Assembly: GCF_030757795.1 (NCBI RefSeq)
Contig: NZ_JAUQWH010000016.1
Span: forward strand, 25,784 to 89,783
Length of the DNA: 64,000 nt
Direction: 5' to 3'
Origin: Actinoplanes oryzae
GTDB lineage: Bacteria; Actinomycetota; Actinomycetes; Mycobacteriales; Micromonosporaceae
The position numbers were made by a program, and so were the translations under genes. Each line of letters starts with the position of its first letter. Position 1 is the stretch's first letter. The notes below the pieces were generated by a model that saw only the letters and a program-made list of their open reading frames with translations, was not told where the DNA came from and ran no database searches. Shown here piece after piece: positions 8,742 through 17,717 of this stretch.

Positions 8742-9931
8742 CCTCCCGCCTGTTCACCTCCGAGTCGGTCACCGAGGGCCACCCGGACAAGATCGCCGAC
8801 CAGATCAGCGACGGTGTCCTCGACGCGCTGCTGGCCCGGGACCCGCGCAGCCGGGTTGCGGTCGAGACCCTGATCACGACCGGCCAGGTGCACCTGGCCG
8901 GCGAGGTCACGACCCAGGCGTACGCCGACATCCCCGCCATCGTGCGCGAGACGATCCTGGGCATCGGCTACGACTCGTCGGCGAAGGGCTTCGACGGCGC
9001 GAGCTGCGGGGTGAGCGTGTCGATCGGCGCACAGTCGCCCGACATCGCCCAGGGCGTGGACACCGCGATCGAGCTGCGTTCCGGCGACAGCGAGCAGGTG
9101 CTCGACGCGCAGGGCGCCGGCGACCAGGGCATGATGTTCGGCTTCGCCTGCTCCGAGACGCCCGAGCTGATGCCGTTGCCGATCGCCCTGGCCCACCGCC
9201 TCGCGCGGCGCCTGTCGGCGGTGCGCAAGGACGGGACGGTTCCCTACCTGCGCCCGGACGGCAAGACCCAGGTCACCGTCGAGTACGACGGCCTGCGGCC
9301 GGTGCGTCTCGACACTGTTGTCGTGTCGAGCCAGCACGCGCCCGGCATCTCGCTGGAGTCGCTGCTGACCCCGGACATCCGGGAGCACGTCGTGGGTCCC
9401 GAGCTGGCCGGGCTGGGGCTGGCGACCGACGGCTACCGGCTGCTGGTGAACCCGACGGGGCGCTTCGAGATCGGCGGCCCGATGGGCGACGCGGGCCTGA
9501 CGGGGCGCAAGATCATCGTGGACACGTACGGCGGGTACGCGCGCCACGGCGGCGGTGCGTTCTCCGGTAAGGACCCGTCGAAGGTGGACCGGTCGGCCGC
9601 GTACGCGATGCGCTGGGTTGCCAAGAACGTCGTCGCCGCGGGGCTGGCCGAGCGCTGCGAGGCTCAGGTCGCGTACGCGATCGGCAAGGCCAATCCGGTG
9701 TCGCTGTTCATCGAGACGTTCGGCACCGAGAACGTGCCCGTGGCGCGGATCGCAAGGGCGGTGGGCGAGGTCTTCGACCTGCGTCCGGCCGCCATCATCC
9801 GGGACCTGGACCTGCTGCGGCCGATCTACCAGCAGACCGCCGCGTACGGGCATTTCGGCCGTGAGCTGCCGGAGCTGCGCTGGGAGAGCACCGAGCGAGC
9901 GGCCGACCTCAAGAGCGCGGCCACGGCCTGA
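8738..9931 (+). CDS. metK: S-adenosylmethionine synthetase
   Basis: A full-length 397-residue MetK: N-terminal [24 protein letters not shown] near residue 126, and [19 protein letters not shown] in the C-terminal third, which are the ATP and methionine site signatures. It makes SAM from ATP and methionine. Its start overlaps the DAHP synthase stop (ATGA), so it is a member of the biosynthetic operon and likely a second, pathway-dedicated copy serving the GPP methyltransferase. A housekeeping copy elsewhere in the genome is expected but cannot be checked here. A gap of about 185 bases follows before the mevalonate block. Confidence 0.95.
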   Translation: MTSRLFTSESVTEGHPDKIADQISDGVLDALLARDPRSRVAVETLITTGQVHLAGEVTTQAYADIPAIVRETILGIGYDSSAKGFDGASCGVSVSIGAQSPDIAQGVDTAIELRSGDSEQVLDAQGAGDQGMMFGFACSETPELMPLPIALAHRLARRLSAVRKDGTVPYLRPDGKTQVTVEYDGLRPVRLDTVVVSSQHAPGISLESLLTPDIREHVVGPELAGLGLATDGYRLLVNPTGRFEIGGPMGDAGLTGRKIIVDTYGGYARHGGGAFSGKDPSKVDRSAAYAMRWVAKNVVAAGLAERCEAQVAYAIGKANPVSLFIETFGTENVPVARIARAVGEVFDLRPAAIIRDLDLLRPIYQQTAAYGHFGRELPELRWESTERAADLKSAATA

Positions 9932-10069
9932 CATGGGCGGCGTCCACGTGGCCGGTGCCATCGCCGCCGATCCGCTCATGGCCTCGGCGGTTCCGCACCG
10001 GACCGTCCCGGAACCGCCGGCCCGCCCTGCCCGAAACGGTGCCCGCGCCCGTGATTGCGAGGATACGAG

Positions 10070-10117
10070 ATGCCCGAATGTCGAAGTGGCCGGCGCGGCG
10101 AGCGGCGGGACTCGTGA
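10070..10117 (+). CDS. Possible 15-residue leader peptide before mevalonate kinase
   Basis: ATG 10070 has GAGGA a few bases upstream and opens a 15-codon frame rich in Arg and Gly (five Arg in 15 residues). It ends with TGA at 10115-10117, exactly overlapping the proposed mevalonate kinase ATG as TGATG. The mevalonate kinase start itself has only a weak ribosome-binding site, so translation by coupling from this mini-ORF is plausible. It may equally be chance. No attenuator hairpin was recognised. Confidence 0.25.
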   Translation: MPECRSGRRGERRDS

Positions 10118-11139
10118 TGCAACCCGCTGACCTGCTCCCAGCCGCCGGTCGTGGCAACTCGCCGGCGAACCCCGGCGTCGGCCGCGCCCACGGCAAGGCC
10201 ATCCTGCTCGGCGAGCATGCCGTCGTGTACGGCGCCCCGGCCCTGGTCGTCCCGATCCCGCAGCTGACCGCGACCGCCACGGCGACCCGCCGGCCCGGCA
10301 CCGGCGCGGACTCCGGCCGGATCACGTTCGCGATGGTGGGACCGGGCTCGGCCGCGGTGACCCCGCTGGCCACCGACGGGCTGCGGCACCTGGTGACGGA
10401 GTTCGAGAAGCTGGCCGGGCTGCCCGGCCCGCTGCACACCGAGGTCGTCATCGAGTCCTCCATCCCGCAGGGCCGCGGCCTGGGCTCCAGCGCCGCGTGC
10501 GCCCGGGCGGCGGCGCTCGCGCTCGCGGACGCCTGCGGTCACCGCATCCGTCCCTCCGACGTGTACGACCTCGTGCAGTCCTCGGAGATGGTTGCCCACG
10601 GGCGGGCGAGCGGCATCGACGCCGTGGCCACCGGCGCCACCGGAGCTCTGATGTTCCGGTCCGGCACCGCCCAGGAGTTGCCGGAGGGCGCGGCCGAGCA
10701 TCCGGACGCGGCCTTCGTCATCGCGGACAGCGGCATCGGCGGCAGCACCAAGGCCGCCGTGGAGCTGTTGGCCGGCCGGTTCGACCACGAACCGGCGTTG
10801 CGTGAGGACTTCGTGACCGGCGTGACGGACCTGATGACCGCGGCCGTGCACGAGCTCGTCCACGGCGACCTGGCCGGCTTCGGCAGCCGGCTGACCGAGA
10901 ATCACCGGCTGCTGCGCGAGATCGGCATCAGCACCGCCCGGATCGACGCGCTGGTCGAGGCCGCCCTCGCCGCCGGGGCCCTGGGCGCCAAGATCACCGG
11001 CGGCGGGCTGGGCGGCTGCCTGATCGCGCTCGCCGCCGACGCCGCCGGGGCCGCAGCCGTCGGCCGGGCCCTGCGCGCGGCCGGCGCCGTCACCACCTGG
11101 GTCGTGCCGATGACGAGGGCCGCGGGCCATGACGACTGA
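10117..11139 (+). CDS. mvk: Mevalonate kinase
   Basis: A 340-residue GHMP kinase. It has the N-terminal GRAHGKAILLGEHAVVYGAP signature, the ATP-binding PQGRGLGSSAA motif near residue 115, and GAKITGGGLGGC near the C-terminus. It closely follows the enzyme of the Streptomyces CL190 mevalonate cluster over its whole length, by memory of that sequence. It phosphorylates mevalonate to 5-phosphomevalonate. The start is uncertain: ATG 10117 or GTG 10114 gives a typical N-terminus, and ATG 10078 and a longer frame from 9955 are alternatives. It is first in a seven-gene mevalonate block and overlaps the next gene by 11 bases. Confidence 0.93.
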   Translation: MQPADLLPAAGRGNSPANPGVGRAHGKAILLGEHAVVYGAPALVVPIPQLTATATATRRPGTGADSGRITFAMVGPGSAAVTPLATDGLRHLVTEFEKLAGLPGPLHTEVVIESSIPQGRGLGSSAACARAAALALADACGHRIRPSDVYDLVQSSEMVAHGRASGIDAVATGATGALMFRSGTAQELPEGAAEHPDAAFVIADSGIGGSTKAAVELLAGRFDHEPALREDFVTGVTDLMTAAVHELVHGDLAGFGSRLTENHRLLREIGISTARIDALVEAALAAGALGAKITGGGLGGCLIALAADAAGAAAVGRALRAAGAVTTWVVPMTRAAGHDD

Positions 11140-12127
11140 CGCCGCGACCGCGGTCGCCCACCCCAACATCGCGTTGATCAAATACTGGGGCAAGCGCGAC
11201 GAGGAGTGGATGATCCCGGCCGTCGACAGCCTGTCGCTGACCCTCGACGTGTTCCCGACCACCACCACCGTCCGGCTGGCGCCCGCCGGGCAGCCGGACC
11301 GTGTCCTGCTCGACGGCCGGCCCGCCGAGGGCGAGATCGAGAAGCGCGTGCTCGTCTTCCTCGACATGCTGCGCGCGCGGACCGGCCGCCGGGAGGCCGC
11401 CGTCGTCGACACCCGCAACACGGTGCCCACCGGCGCGGGCCTGGCCTCGTCGGCGAGCGGGTTCGCCGCGCTGGCGGCGGCCGGTGCGGCCGCCTTCGGC
11501 CTGGACGCCGGCCCGGCCGCCCTGTCGCGGCTGGCCCGGCGCGGTTCCGTGTCGGCGGCCCGGTCCATCTTCGGCGGCTGGGCGATCTGCCACGCGGGCA
11601 GCGGCAGCGGCGCCGAGGCGGACCTGGGGTCGTTCGCCGAGCCGATCGCCGCCCCGGACTTCGACCCCGCCCTGGTGATCGTGGTGCTGAACGCGGGCCC
11701 CAAGGCCGTCTCCAGCCGGGCCGGCATGCGGCGCACCACCGAGACGTCGCCGCTCTACCGCGCCTGGGCGGACGCCGGCCGGGCCGACCTGGCCGAGATG
11801 CGGACCGCGCTGGCCCGCGCCGATCTGGACCAGGTGGGGGAGATCGCGGAGCGCAACGCCCTCGGGATGCACGCGACGATGCTGGCCGCGCGGCCGGCGG
11901 TGCGCTATCTGTCCGCGGCCACGCTGACCGTGCTCGACGCCGTCCTGGCCTTGCGCGCGGCCGGGACCTCCGCCTACGCCACGATGGACGCCGGGCCCAA
12001 CGTCAAAATCCTCTGTTCCCGTACGGACGCCGCGCTGGTCGCGGACGAGATGCGTGCCGCCGCGCCGGGGTGCCGGGTGCTCACCGCTCATCGGGGGCCG
12101 GGAGTGCGCCTGGAGGCCGTGCGGTGA
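11129..12127 (+). CDS. mvaD: Diphosphomevalonate decarboxylase
   Basis: A 332-residue GHMP-superfamily enzyme. The N-terminal HPNIALIKYWGKRD signature, NTVPTGAGLASSASG near residue 100 (phosphate loop) and the central RSIFGGW motif define diphosphomevalonate decarboxylases. It converts mevalonate 5-diphosphate to isopentenyl diphosphate with ATP and loss of CO2. The gene overlaps mevalonate kinase by 11 bases and the phosphomevalonate kinase start by four (GTGA), so the kinases and decarboxylase should be made in fixed ratio. Confidence 0.94.
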   Translation: MTTDAATAVAHPNIALIKYWGKRDEEWMIPAVDSLSLTLDVFPTTTTVRLAPAGQPDRVLLDGRPAEGEIEKRVLVFLDMLRARTGRREAAVVDTRNTVPTGAGLASSASGFAALAAAGAAAFGLDAGPAALSRLARRGSVSAARSIFGGWAICHAGSGSGAEADLGSFAEPIAAPDFDPALVIVVLNAGPKAVSSRAGMRRTTETSPLYRAWADAGRADLAEMRTALARADLDQVGEIAERNALGMHATMLAARPAVRYLSAATLTVLDAVLALRAAGTSAYATMDAGPNVKILCSRTDAALVADEMRAAAPGCRVLTAHRGPGVRLEAVR

Positions 12128-13278
12128 GCCGCCGGGAGACCGCCCCCTGGTCCGGCGCCGTGCCCGTCCCGGGCACCGAGCCTCGCCCCAGGGCCGTACG
12201 CCACTCGGCGCCGGGCAAGCTTTTCATCGCCGGCGAATACGCGGTGCTGGAGCCCGGGCATCCGGCGCTGCTCATCGCGGTCGACCGGCACGTCCACGCC
12301 GAGGTGTCGGGCCTGCCCGGCGGGTCCCCGCTTGCCCGCGCCGACGTGGTGATCCGGTCCGACCTGTACGCCGGCGAGGTGCGGTGGCGGCGCGGGGACG
12401 AGGCGCCGGCCGGGCTGGGCCACGTGGTGTCCGCGATCGCCGTCGTCGACGAACTGCTCGCCGCTGGCGGCCTGCCCAGCCCCCCGATCCACGTCACGAT
12501 CGAGAGCGACCTGCACCGCGGCGGCACCAAGATCGGTCTCGGGTCGAGCGGCGCGGTCACCGTGGCCGTGGTGTCCGCCGTTGCCGCGTACGCCGGGCTC
12601 GCACTCTCGCCGGAAGAACGCTTCCGGCTGGCGTTGGTCGCGACCGCCCGGCACAGCACCCGTGCGTCCGGCGGTGACCTCGCCGCGAGCGTCTGGGGCG
12701 GCTGGATCGCCTACCGGGCCCCGGATCGCGCCGCCGTCCTGGACCTCGTGGAGCGCAGCGGCATCGCGGTGGCGCTGCGCGTCCCCTGGCCGGGCTTCGG
12801 TGTGCGCCGGCTGCCGCCGCCGCGCGGGCTCGAGCTGGCGGTCGGCTGGACCGGGGAACCGGCCAGCACCGGGTCGCTGGCCGGCCGGCTGGGTGCGGGG
12901 GAGTGGTCCGGCAGTGCCTCACACCGCACCTTCGTGGCGCGCAGCGACGCATGCGTGCACGCCGCGGTGCGCGCCCTGGAACGGGGTGCGGGCCGGGAGC
13001 TGATGCACCAGGTACGTGTGGCCAGGCTGCTGCTGGCGAACCTGGACGCGGAGGTGCAGCTCGGCATCTTCACCGCCCGGTTGACCGCGCTGTGCGAGGC
13101 GGCCGAGGCGGTCGGGGGCGCCGCGAAGCCGTCCGGCGCCGGGGGTGGCGACTGCGGGCTCGCGTTCCTGGACGCCGCTGCGCACGGCGACGTGTCGCAG
13201 CTGCGGAAGGAATGGGCCGCCGCCGGGGTGCTTCCCCTGCCGATCCGTGTCGAGCCGATGAACGGGAGCGAGCAATGA
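12124..13278 (+). CDS. mvaK2: Phosphomevalonate kinase
   Basis: A 384-residue GHMP kinase with HSAPGKLFIAGEYAVLEPGHP near residue 29, GLGSSGAVTVA near 139 and KPSGAGGGDCG near 338. The pattern matches bacterial phosphomevalonate kinase of mevalonate clusters. It phosphorylates 5-phosphomevalonate to the diphosphate consumed by the gene product just upstream. GTG 12124 overlaps the previous stop. Compared with the Streptomyces homologue (about 374 residues) it has a slightly longer, Pro-rich N-terminus, so an internal start is possible. Confidence 0.93.
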   Translation: MSRRETAPWSGAVPVPGTEPRPRAVRHSAPGKLFIAGEYAVLEPGHPALLIAVDRHVHAEVSGLPGGSPLARADVVIRSDLYAGEVRWRRGDEAPAGLGHVVSAIAVVDELLAAGGLPSPPIHVTIESDLHRGGTKIGLGSSGAVTVAVVSAVAAYAGLALSPEERFRLALVATARHSTRASGGDLAASVWGGWIAYRAPDRAAVLDLVERSGIAVALRVPWPGFGVRRLPPPRGLELAVGWTGEPASTGSLAGRLGAGEWSGSASHRTFVARSDACVHAAVRALERGAGRELMHQVRVARLLLANLDAEVQLGIFTARLTALCEAAEAVGGAAKPSGAGGGDCGLAFLDAAAHGDVSQLRKEWAAAGVLPLPIRVEPMNGSEQ

Positions 13279-14357
13279 TCGCCAACCGCAAAGACGACCA
13301 CGTCCGATTCGCCCACGAGCAGCAACGTCACCTCGTCGGGCACAACCAGTTCGACGACGTGCGGTTCGTGCACCACGCGCTGGCCGGCATCGACCGGTCC
13401 GAGGTGTCGCTGACCACCAGGTTCGGCGGCATGGAGTGGCCGGTCCCGGTCTACATCAACGCGATGACCGGCGGCAGCGTCAAGACCGGACTCATCAACC
13501 GCGACCTCGCGATCGCGGCCCGGGAGACCGGCGTGCCGATCGCGACCGGCTCGATGAGCGCCTACTTCGCCGACGGGTCCACGGCAGACACGTTCCGGGT
13601 GATGCGCAAGGAGAACCCGGACGGCTTCATCATGGCCAACGTCAACGCGAACGCCACCGTCGACAAGGCGTGCCGGGCGATCGACCTGCTGGAAGCCAAT
13701 GCGCTGCAGATTCACCTGAACGCCGTGCAGGAGACCGTGATGCCCGAGGGGGACCGGTCGTTCTCCGCCTGGGGCCCGGCGATCGAGAAGATCGTGGCCG
13801 GCGTGGAGGTGCCGGTGATCGTCAAGGAGGTCGGCTTCGGGCTCAGCCGCGAGACCGTGCTGCGGCTACGGGACATGGGGGTGCGGGTCGCGGACGTCGG
13901 CGGCAACGGCGGCACCGACTTCGCCCGCATAGAGAACGACCGGCGCGACCGGGCCGACTACTCGTACCTGCTCGGCTGGGGCCAGTCCGCACCCGCCTGC
14001 CTGCTCGACGGCCACGACGCCGGCCTGCCGCTGCTGGCCTCCGGCGGCGTGCGCAACCCGCTCGACGTCGTACGCGGGCTGGCCCTGGGCGCCGCCGCGG
14101 CCGGTGCCTCGGGGCTGTTCCTCAAGACAGTGCTCGATTCCGGCGTACCCGGGCTGGTCGCCTTGATCTCGACGTGGCTGGACCAGATCGCGGCACTGAT
14201 GACCGCGCTCGGCTCCCGGACCCCGGCCGAGCTGACCCGCTGCGACGTGCTGGTCCAGGGCGGCCTCGGCGCGTTCTGCGTCCAGCGCGACATCGAGACC
14301 GGCCGGCTCGCCACCCGGTCCCGGTCGCACGCCACGAGAGCGATGGGAGATCTGTGA
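13275..14357 (+). CDS. fni: Isopentenyl-diphosphate delta-isomerase, type 2
   Basis: A 360-residue FMN-dependent type 2 isomerase. The N-terminus RKDDHVRFA and the following YINAMTGGS are diagnostic, and the TIM-barrel C-half has VADVGGNGGTDF and ASGGVRNPLD for FMN phosphate binding. It interconverts IPP and DMAPP, giving the starter for GPP. The start ATG 13275 overlaps the upstream stop and GGGAGCG lies ahead of it. A GPP synthase is not present in the window and probably lies to the left of it or elsewhere. Confidence 0.95.
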   Translation: MIANRKDDHVRFAHEQQRHLVGHNQFDDVRFVHHALAGIDRSEVSLTTRFGGMEWPVPVYINAMTGGSVKTGLINRDLAIAARETGVPIATGSMSAYFADGSTADTFRVMRKENPDGFIMANVNANATVDKACRAIDLLEANALQIHLNAVQETVMPEGDRSFSAWGPAIEKIVAGVEVPVIVKEVGFGLSRETVLRLRDMGVRVADVGGNGGTDFARIENDRRDRADYSYLLGWGQSAPACLLDGHDAGLPLLASGGVRNPLDVVRGLALGAAAAGASGLFLKTVLDSGVPGLVALISTWLDQIAALMTALGSRTPAELTRCDVLVQGGLGAFCVQRDIETGRLATRSRSHATRAMGDL

Positions 14358-15418
14358 TGACCGATGCCAGCCTGACCGCCGGCGTACCGATGAAATGGGT
14401 CGGGCCGCTGCGCATCTCCGGCAACGTCACCCACTGCGAGACCGAGGTGCCGCTGGCGACGTACGAGTCGCCGCTGTGGCCCTCGGTGAACCGCGGCGCC
14501 CGCATCTCCCGGATGGTCGAGCGCGGGATCGTCGCGACCCTGGTCAACGAGCGGATGACCCGCTCGGTGTTCGTGCGCGCCACCGACGCGCAGACGGCCT
14601 ACCTGGCCGCGCTGGAGATCGGCGCCCGCATGGACGAGCTGCGGGACATCGTGCGCACGTGCGGGCGGTTCGTGGAGCTGCTCGGCTTCCACCACGAAAT
14701 CACGGCCGACCTGCTGTTCCTGCGGTTCGAGTTCTCGACCGGCGACGCGTCCGGGCACAACATGGCGACGCTGGCGGCCGACGCGCTGCTGACCCATCTG
14801 CTGCAGACCGTCTCCGGCATCGCGTACGGATCGATCTCGGCCAACTACTGCACCGACAAGAAGGCCACGGCGGTCAACGGCATCCTCGGCCGGGGCAAGA
14901 ACGTGGTGACCGAGCTGCTGGTGCCGCGGGAGATCGTGCACGAGCGACTGCACACCACGGCCGCCGCGATCGCCGAGCTCAACGTGCACAAGAACCTCAT
15001 CGGCACGCTGCTCGCCGGCGGCATCCGCTCGGCCAACGCCCACTACGCCAACATGCTGCTCGGCTTCTACCTGGCGACCGGGCAGGACGCGGCCAACATC
15101 GTCGAGGGCTCGCAGGGCGTGACTGTCGCCGAGGACCGCGACGGCGACCTGTACTTCTCGTGCACCCTGCCCAACCTGATCGTCGGCACGGTCGGCAACG
15201 GCAAGGGCCTCGGCTTCGTCGAGGAGAACATGACCCGGCTCGGGTGCCGGGCCGGCCGGGAACCCGGCGAGAACGCGCGCCGCCTCGCGGCCATCTGCGC
15301 CGCGACCGTGCTCTGCGGCGAGCTGTCCCTGCTCGCCGCGCAGACGAACCCGGGCGAGCTCATGCGGGCGCACGTCCGGCTGGAACGCAACCACACCACC
15401 GCCATGATCGGAGAGTGA
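14357..15418 (+). CDS. mvaA: HMG-CoA reductase (class I-like, NADPH)
   Basis: A 353-residue HMG-CoA reductase, exactly the length I recall for the Streptomyces CL190 enzyme. Recognisable stretches are ATLVNERMTRS, the substrate-site segment FEFSTGDASGHNM, NYCTDKKATAVN with the catalytic Lys, and NLIVGTVGNGKGLG. It reduces HMG-CoA to mevalonate and commits carbon to this pathway. It has no membrane anchor, as in other bacterial forms. ATG 14357 overlaps the isomerase stop (TGATG). Confidence 0.95.
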   Translation: MTDASLTAGVPMKWVGPLRISGNVTHCETEVPLATYESPLWPSVNRGARISRMVERGIVATLVNERMTRSVFVRATDAQTAYLAALEIGARMDELRDIVRTCGRFVELLGFHHEITADLLFLRFEFSTGDASGHNMATLAADALLTHLLQTVSGIAYGSISANYCTDKKATAVNGILGRGKNVVTELLVPREIVHERLHTTAAAIAELNVHKNLIGTLLAGGIRSANAHYANMLLGFYLATGQDAANIVEGSQGVTVAEDRDGDLYFSCTLPNLIVGTVGNGKGLGFVEENMTRLGCRAGREPGENARRLAAICAATVLCGELSLLAAQTNPGELMRAHVRLERNHTTAMIGE

Positions 15419-15419
15419 C

Positions 15420-16595
15420 GTGTCCGCAGACCTCACCGCCGGGATCCACGACCTGTCGGTCGCGACCACCCAGTACGTGCTGACTCACGAGACGCTGGCC
15501 CGGCAGACCGGCGCCGACGTGGCCAAGTACCACAAGGGCATCGGCCAGCAGTCGATGAGCGTGCCCGCCGCGGACGAGGACATCGTCACGATGGCCGCGA
15601 CGGCCGCCGCCCCGATCCTGGCCCGGCACGGCAGCGACCGGATCCGCACCATCGTCTTCGCCACGGAGACCGGCATCGACCAGGCCAAGGCGGCCGGCAT
15701 CTACGTGCACTCGCTGCTCGGCATGCCCTCGGCCACCCGGGTCGTGGAACTCAAGCAAGCGTGCTACTCCGGCACCGCCGCCCTGCAGTTCGCGCTCGGC
15801 CTGGTCCACCGGGACCCGTCGCGGCAGGTGCTCGTGATCGCCGCCGACTCCTCGAAGTACGAACTGGGCAGCTCGGGCGAGGCCACCCAGGGTGCGGCCG
15901 CGGTCGCCATGCTGGTCGCCGCCGACCCCGCGCTGATCCGCCTCGACAACACGTCCGGGCTGTTCACCGCGGACATCATGGACTTCTGGCGGCCCAACTA
16001 CCTGACCACCGCGCTGGTCGACGGGCAGGAGTCCATCTCGGCGTACCTGCAGGCGGTGGAGGGAGCCTGGAAGGACTACACCGAGCAGGGCGGCCGCTCG
16101 CTGGCCGACTTCGGTGCCTTCTGCTACCACCAGCCGTTCACGAAGATGGCGTACAAGGCGCACCGGCACCTGCTGCAGTATCACGGGCACGACGTCGACG
16201 AGGCCGACGTCGTCCGGGCCGTCGGGCGCACCACCGGCTACAACTCGGTGATCGGCAACAGCTACACCGCCTCGATGTATCTGGGCCTGGCCGCGCTGCT
16301 CGACGGCTCCGACGAGCTGACCGGGCAGTCCGTCGGCTTCTTGAGCTACGGCTCCGGCAGCGTCGCCGAGTTCTTCGCCGGCGACGTCGTGCCCGGCTAC
16401 CGCACGCACCTGCGCACCGATCAGCACCGCGCGGCGATCGACCGGCGTGCGGACATCGACTACGCCACATACCGGGCGCTGCATCAGCGGTCCTTCCCCA
16501 CCGACGGCGGCGACCACGCGACGCCGCGCGAGACCACCGGGCCGTACCGGCTGGCGGGCCTGTCCGGCCACAAGCGGATCTACGAGCCGCGCTGA
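15420..16595 (+). CDS. mvaS: HMG-CoA synthase
   Basis: A 391-residue thiolase-fold condensing enzyme. It has the nucleophile Cys115 in KQACYSGTAAL and the downstream CYHQPFTKMAYKAH containing the catalytic His. It joins acetyl-CoA and acetoacetyl-CoA to HMG-CoA. The GTG start follows the reductase stop after one base. Its stop overlaps the ATG of the ketosynthase III-like gene, which should supply the acetoacetyl-CoA. Confidence 0.95.
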   Translation: MSADLTAGIHDLSVATTQYVLTHETLARQTGADVAKYHKGIGQQSMSVPAADEDIVTMAATAAAPILARHGSDRIRTIVFATETGIDQAKAAGIYVHSLLGMPSATRVVELKQACYSGTAALQFALGLVHRDPSRQVLVIAADSSKYELGSSGEATQGAAAVAMLVAADPALIRLDNTSGLFTADIMDFWRPNYLTTALVDGQESISAYLQAVEGAWKDYTEQGGRSLADFGAFCYHQPFTKMAYKAHRHLLQYHGHDVDEADVVRAVGRTTGYNSVIGNSYTASMYLGLAALLDGSDELTGQSVGFLSYGSGSVAEFFAGDVVPGYRTHLRTDQHRAAIDRRADIDYATYRALHQRSFPTDGGDHATPRETTGPYRLAGLSGHKRIYEPR

Positions 16596-17638
16596 TGGGA
16601 ATCTCGACGGTCTCCCCGAACTCGCCGCTGCGGGGGGTGACGGTCCTGCTGCCCGGGCCGGCACCGGTCGGCATCCTCGCGACCGGCTCATGCCTGCCCG
16701 ACCACGAGGTCGGCAACGATCAGATCGCCGCGCCGGCCGGCGTCGACCCGGCCTGGATCGTCGACCGTACCGGCATCCGCGCCCGCCGCCACGCCGCGCC
16801 GGACCAGGCGACCTCCGACCTGGCCGTCGCCGCCGCCCGCCGCGCCCTTTCCGCGGCCGGCGTGCGCCCCGACGGCCTCGAGCTCATCATCGTGGCCACC
16901 TCCACCCCGGACCATCCGCAACCCGCCACGGCGGCCCTCGTGCAGGCCGCGCTGGGCGCCACCCGGGCCGCCGCCTTCGACCTCAACGCGGTCTGCAGCG
17001 GCTTCGTCTTCGCCCTCACCACGGCCCAGCGCTTCCTGGCCCAGCGCCCCGGCGGCCACGCCCTGGTCATCGGCGCCGACATCTACTCCCGCATCCTCGA
17101 CCGCGCCGACCGCCGCACCAGCGCCCTGTTCGGCGACGGCGCCGGAGCCGTGGTGCTGGGCGACGTCCCGGCCGGCCGCGGCCTGCTGGCCGACCAGCTG
17201 GCCAGCTACGGGGAGTACGCCTCGCTCATCCGGGTGCCCGGCGGCGGCAGCCGGGCACCGCTCGACGCCGGGGCACTGGCCGCGGGCGAGCAGCATTTCA
17301 CCATGCAGGGCCGAGCGGTCCGCGACTTCGTGGAGACCCATCTGCCTCCGGCGGTCGCGGGCTTCCTGCGCGACGCGGGCCTCTCCCCGGCCGACGTCGA
17401 CCACGTGGTGCCCCACCAGGCCAACGGCCGCATGCTGGACGACCTGGTGGCGCTGCTGGGCCTGCCCCGCGCGGTCGTGCACCGCACCGTCGAGCACTAC
17501 GGCAACACCGGCGCCGCCTCGATCCCCATAACCCTGGACTGCGCCAACCGGGCCGGCCGGTTGCGTGCGGGCGAGGTGGTGCTGCTCGTGGGCTTCGGCG
17601 GCGGCATGTCGACCGGCATCAGCGTGCTGCACTGGTGA
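16595..17638 (+). CDS. nphT7: NphT7-like acetoacetyl-CoA synthase (KAS III family)
   Basis: A 347-residue KAS III-fold enzyme with the full Cys-His-Asn triad: Cys134 in NAVCSGFVFAL, His274 in VPHQANGRM and Asn304 in YGNTGAAS. It resembles NphT7 of the Streptomyces CL190 mevalonate cluster in motifs and position. NphT7 condenses acetyl-CoA with malonyl-CoA irreversibly to acetoacetyl-CoA, replacing thiolase. The first 25 or so residues exceed the usual N-terminus, so GTG 16637 is an alternative start. A fatty-acid FabH role is less likely given the mevalonate context. It is the last gene of the biosynthetic block. Confidence 0.9.
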   Translation: MGISTVSPNSPLRGVTVLLPGPAPVGILATGSCLPDHEVGNDQIAAPAGVDPAWIVDRTGIRARRHAAPDQATSDLAVAAARRALSAAGVRPDGLELIIVATSTPDHPQPATAALVQAALGATRAAAFDLNAVCSGFVFALTTAQRFLAQRPGGHALVIGADIYSRILDRADRRTSALFGDGAGAVVLGDVPAGRGLLADQLASYGEYASLIRVPGGGSRAPLDAGALAAGEQHFTMQGRAVRDFVETHLPPAVAGFLRDAGLSPADVDHVVPHQANGRMLDDLVALLGLPRAVVHRTVEHYGNTGAASIPITLDCANRAGRLRAGEVVLLVGFGGGMSTGISVLHW

Positions 17639-17680
17639 CCGTCGCGCCTGGTGGGAGGACGCGATCCGGTTACTGGTCCC

Positions 17681-17699
17681 CGCCGGGCTGCGGCCGGCG
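17681..17699. terminator. Hairpin between convergent genes
   Basis: CGCCGG and CCGGCG form a 6-bp GC stem around a 7-base loop in the 79-bp gap between the convergent mevalonate operon and the antiporter gene. There is no T-tract. It could terminate either side, but the stem is short. Confidence 0.4.
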
Positions 17700-17717
17700 C
17701 TGTGCCGATCGACCGGG

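Noticed and set aside
16595..17638. Housekeeping FabH for fatty-acid synthesis
   Set aside because: It overlaps HMG-CoA synthase and closely resembles NphT7, whose gene occupies the same place in another mevalonate cluster.
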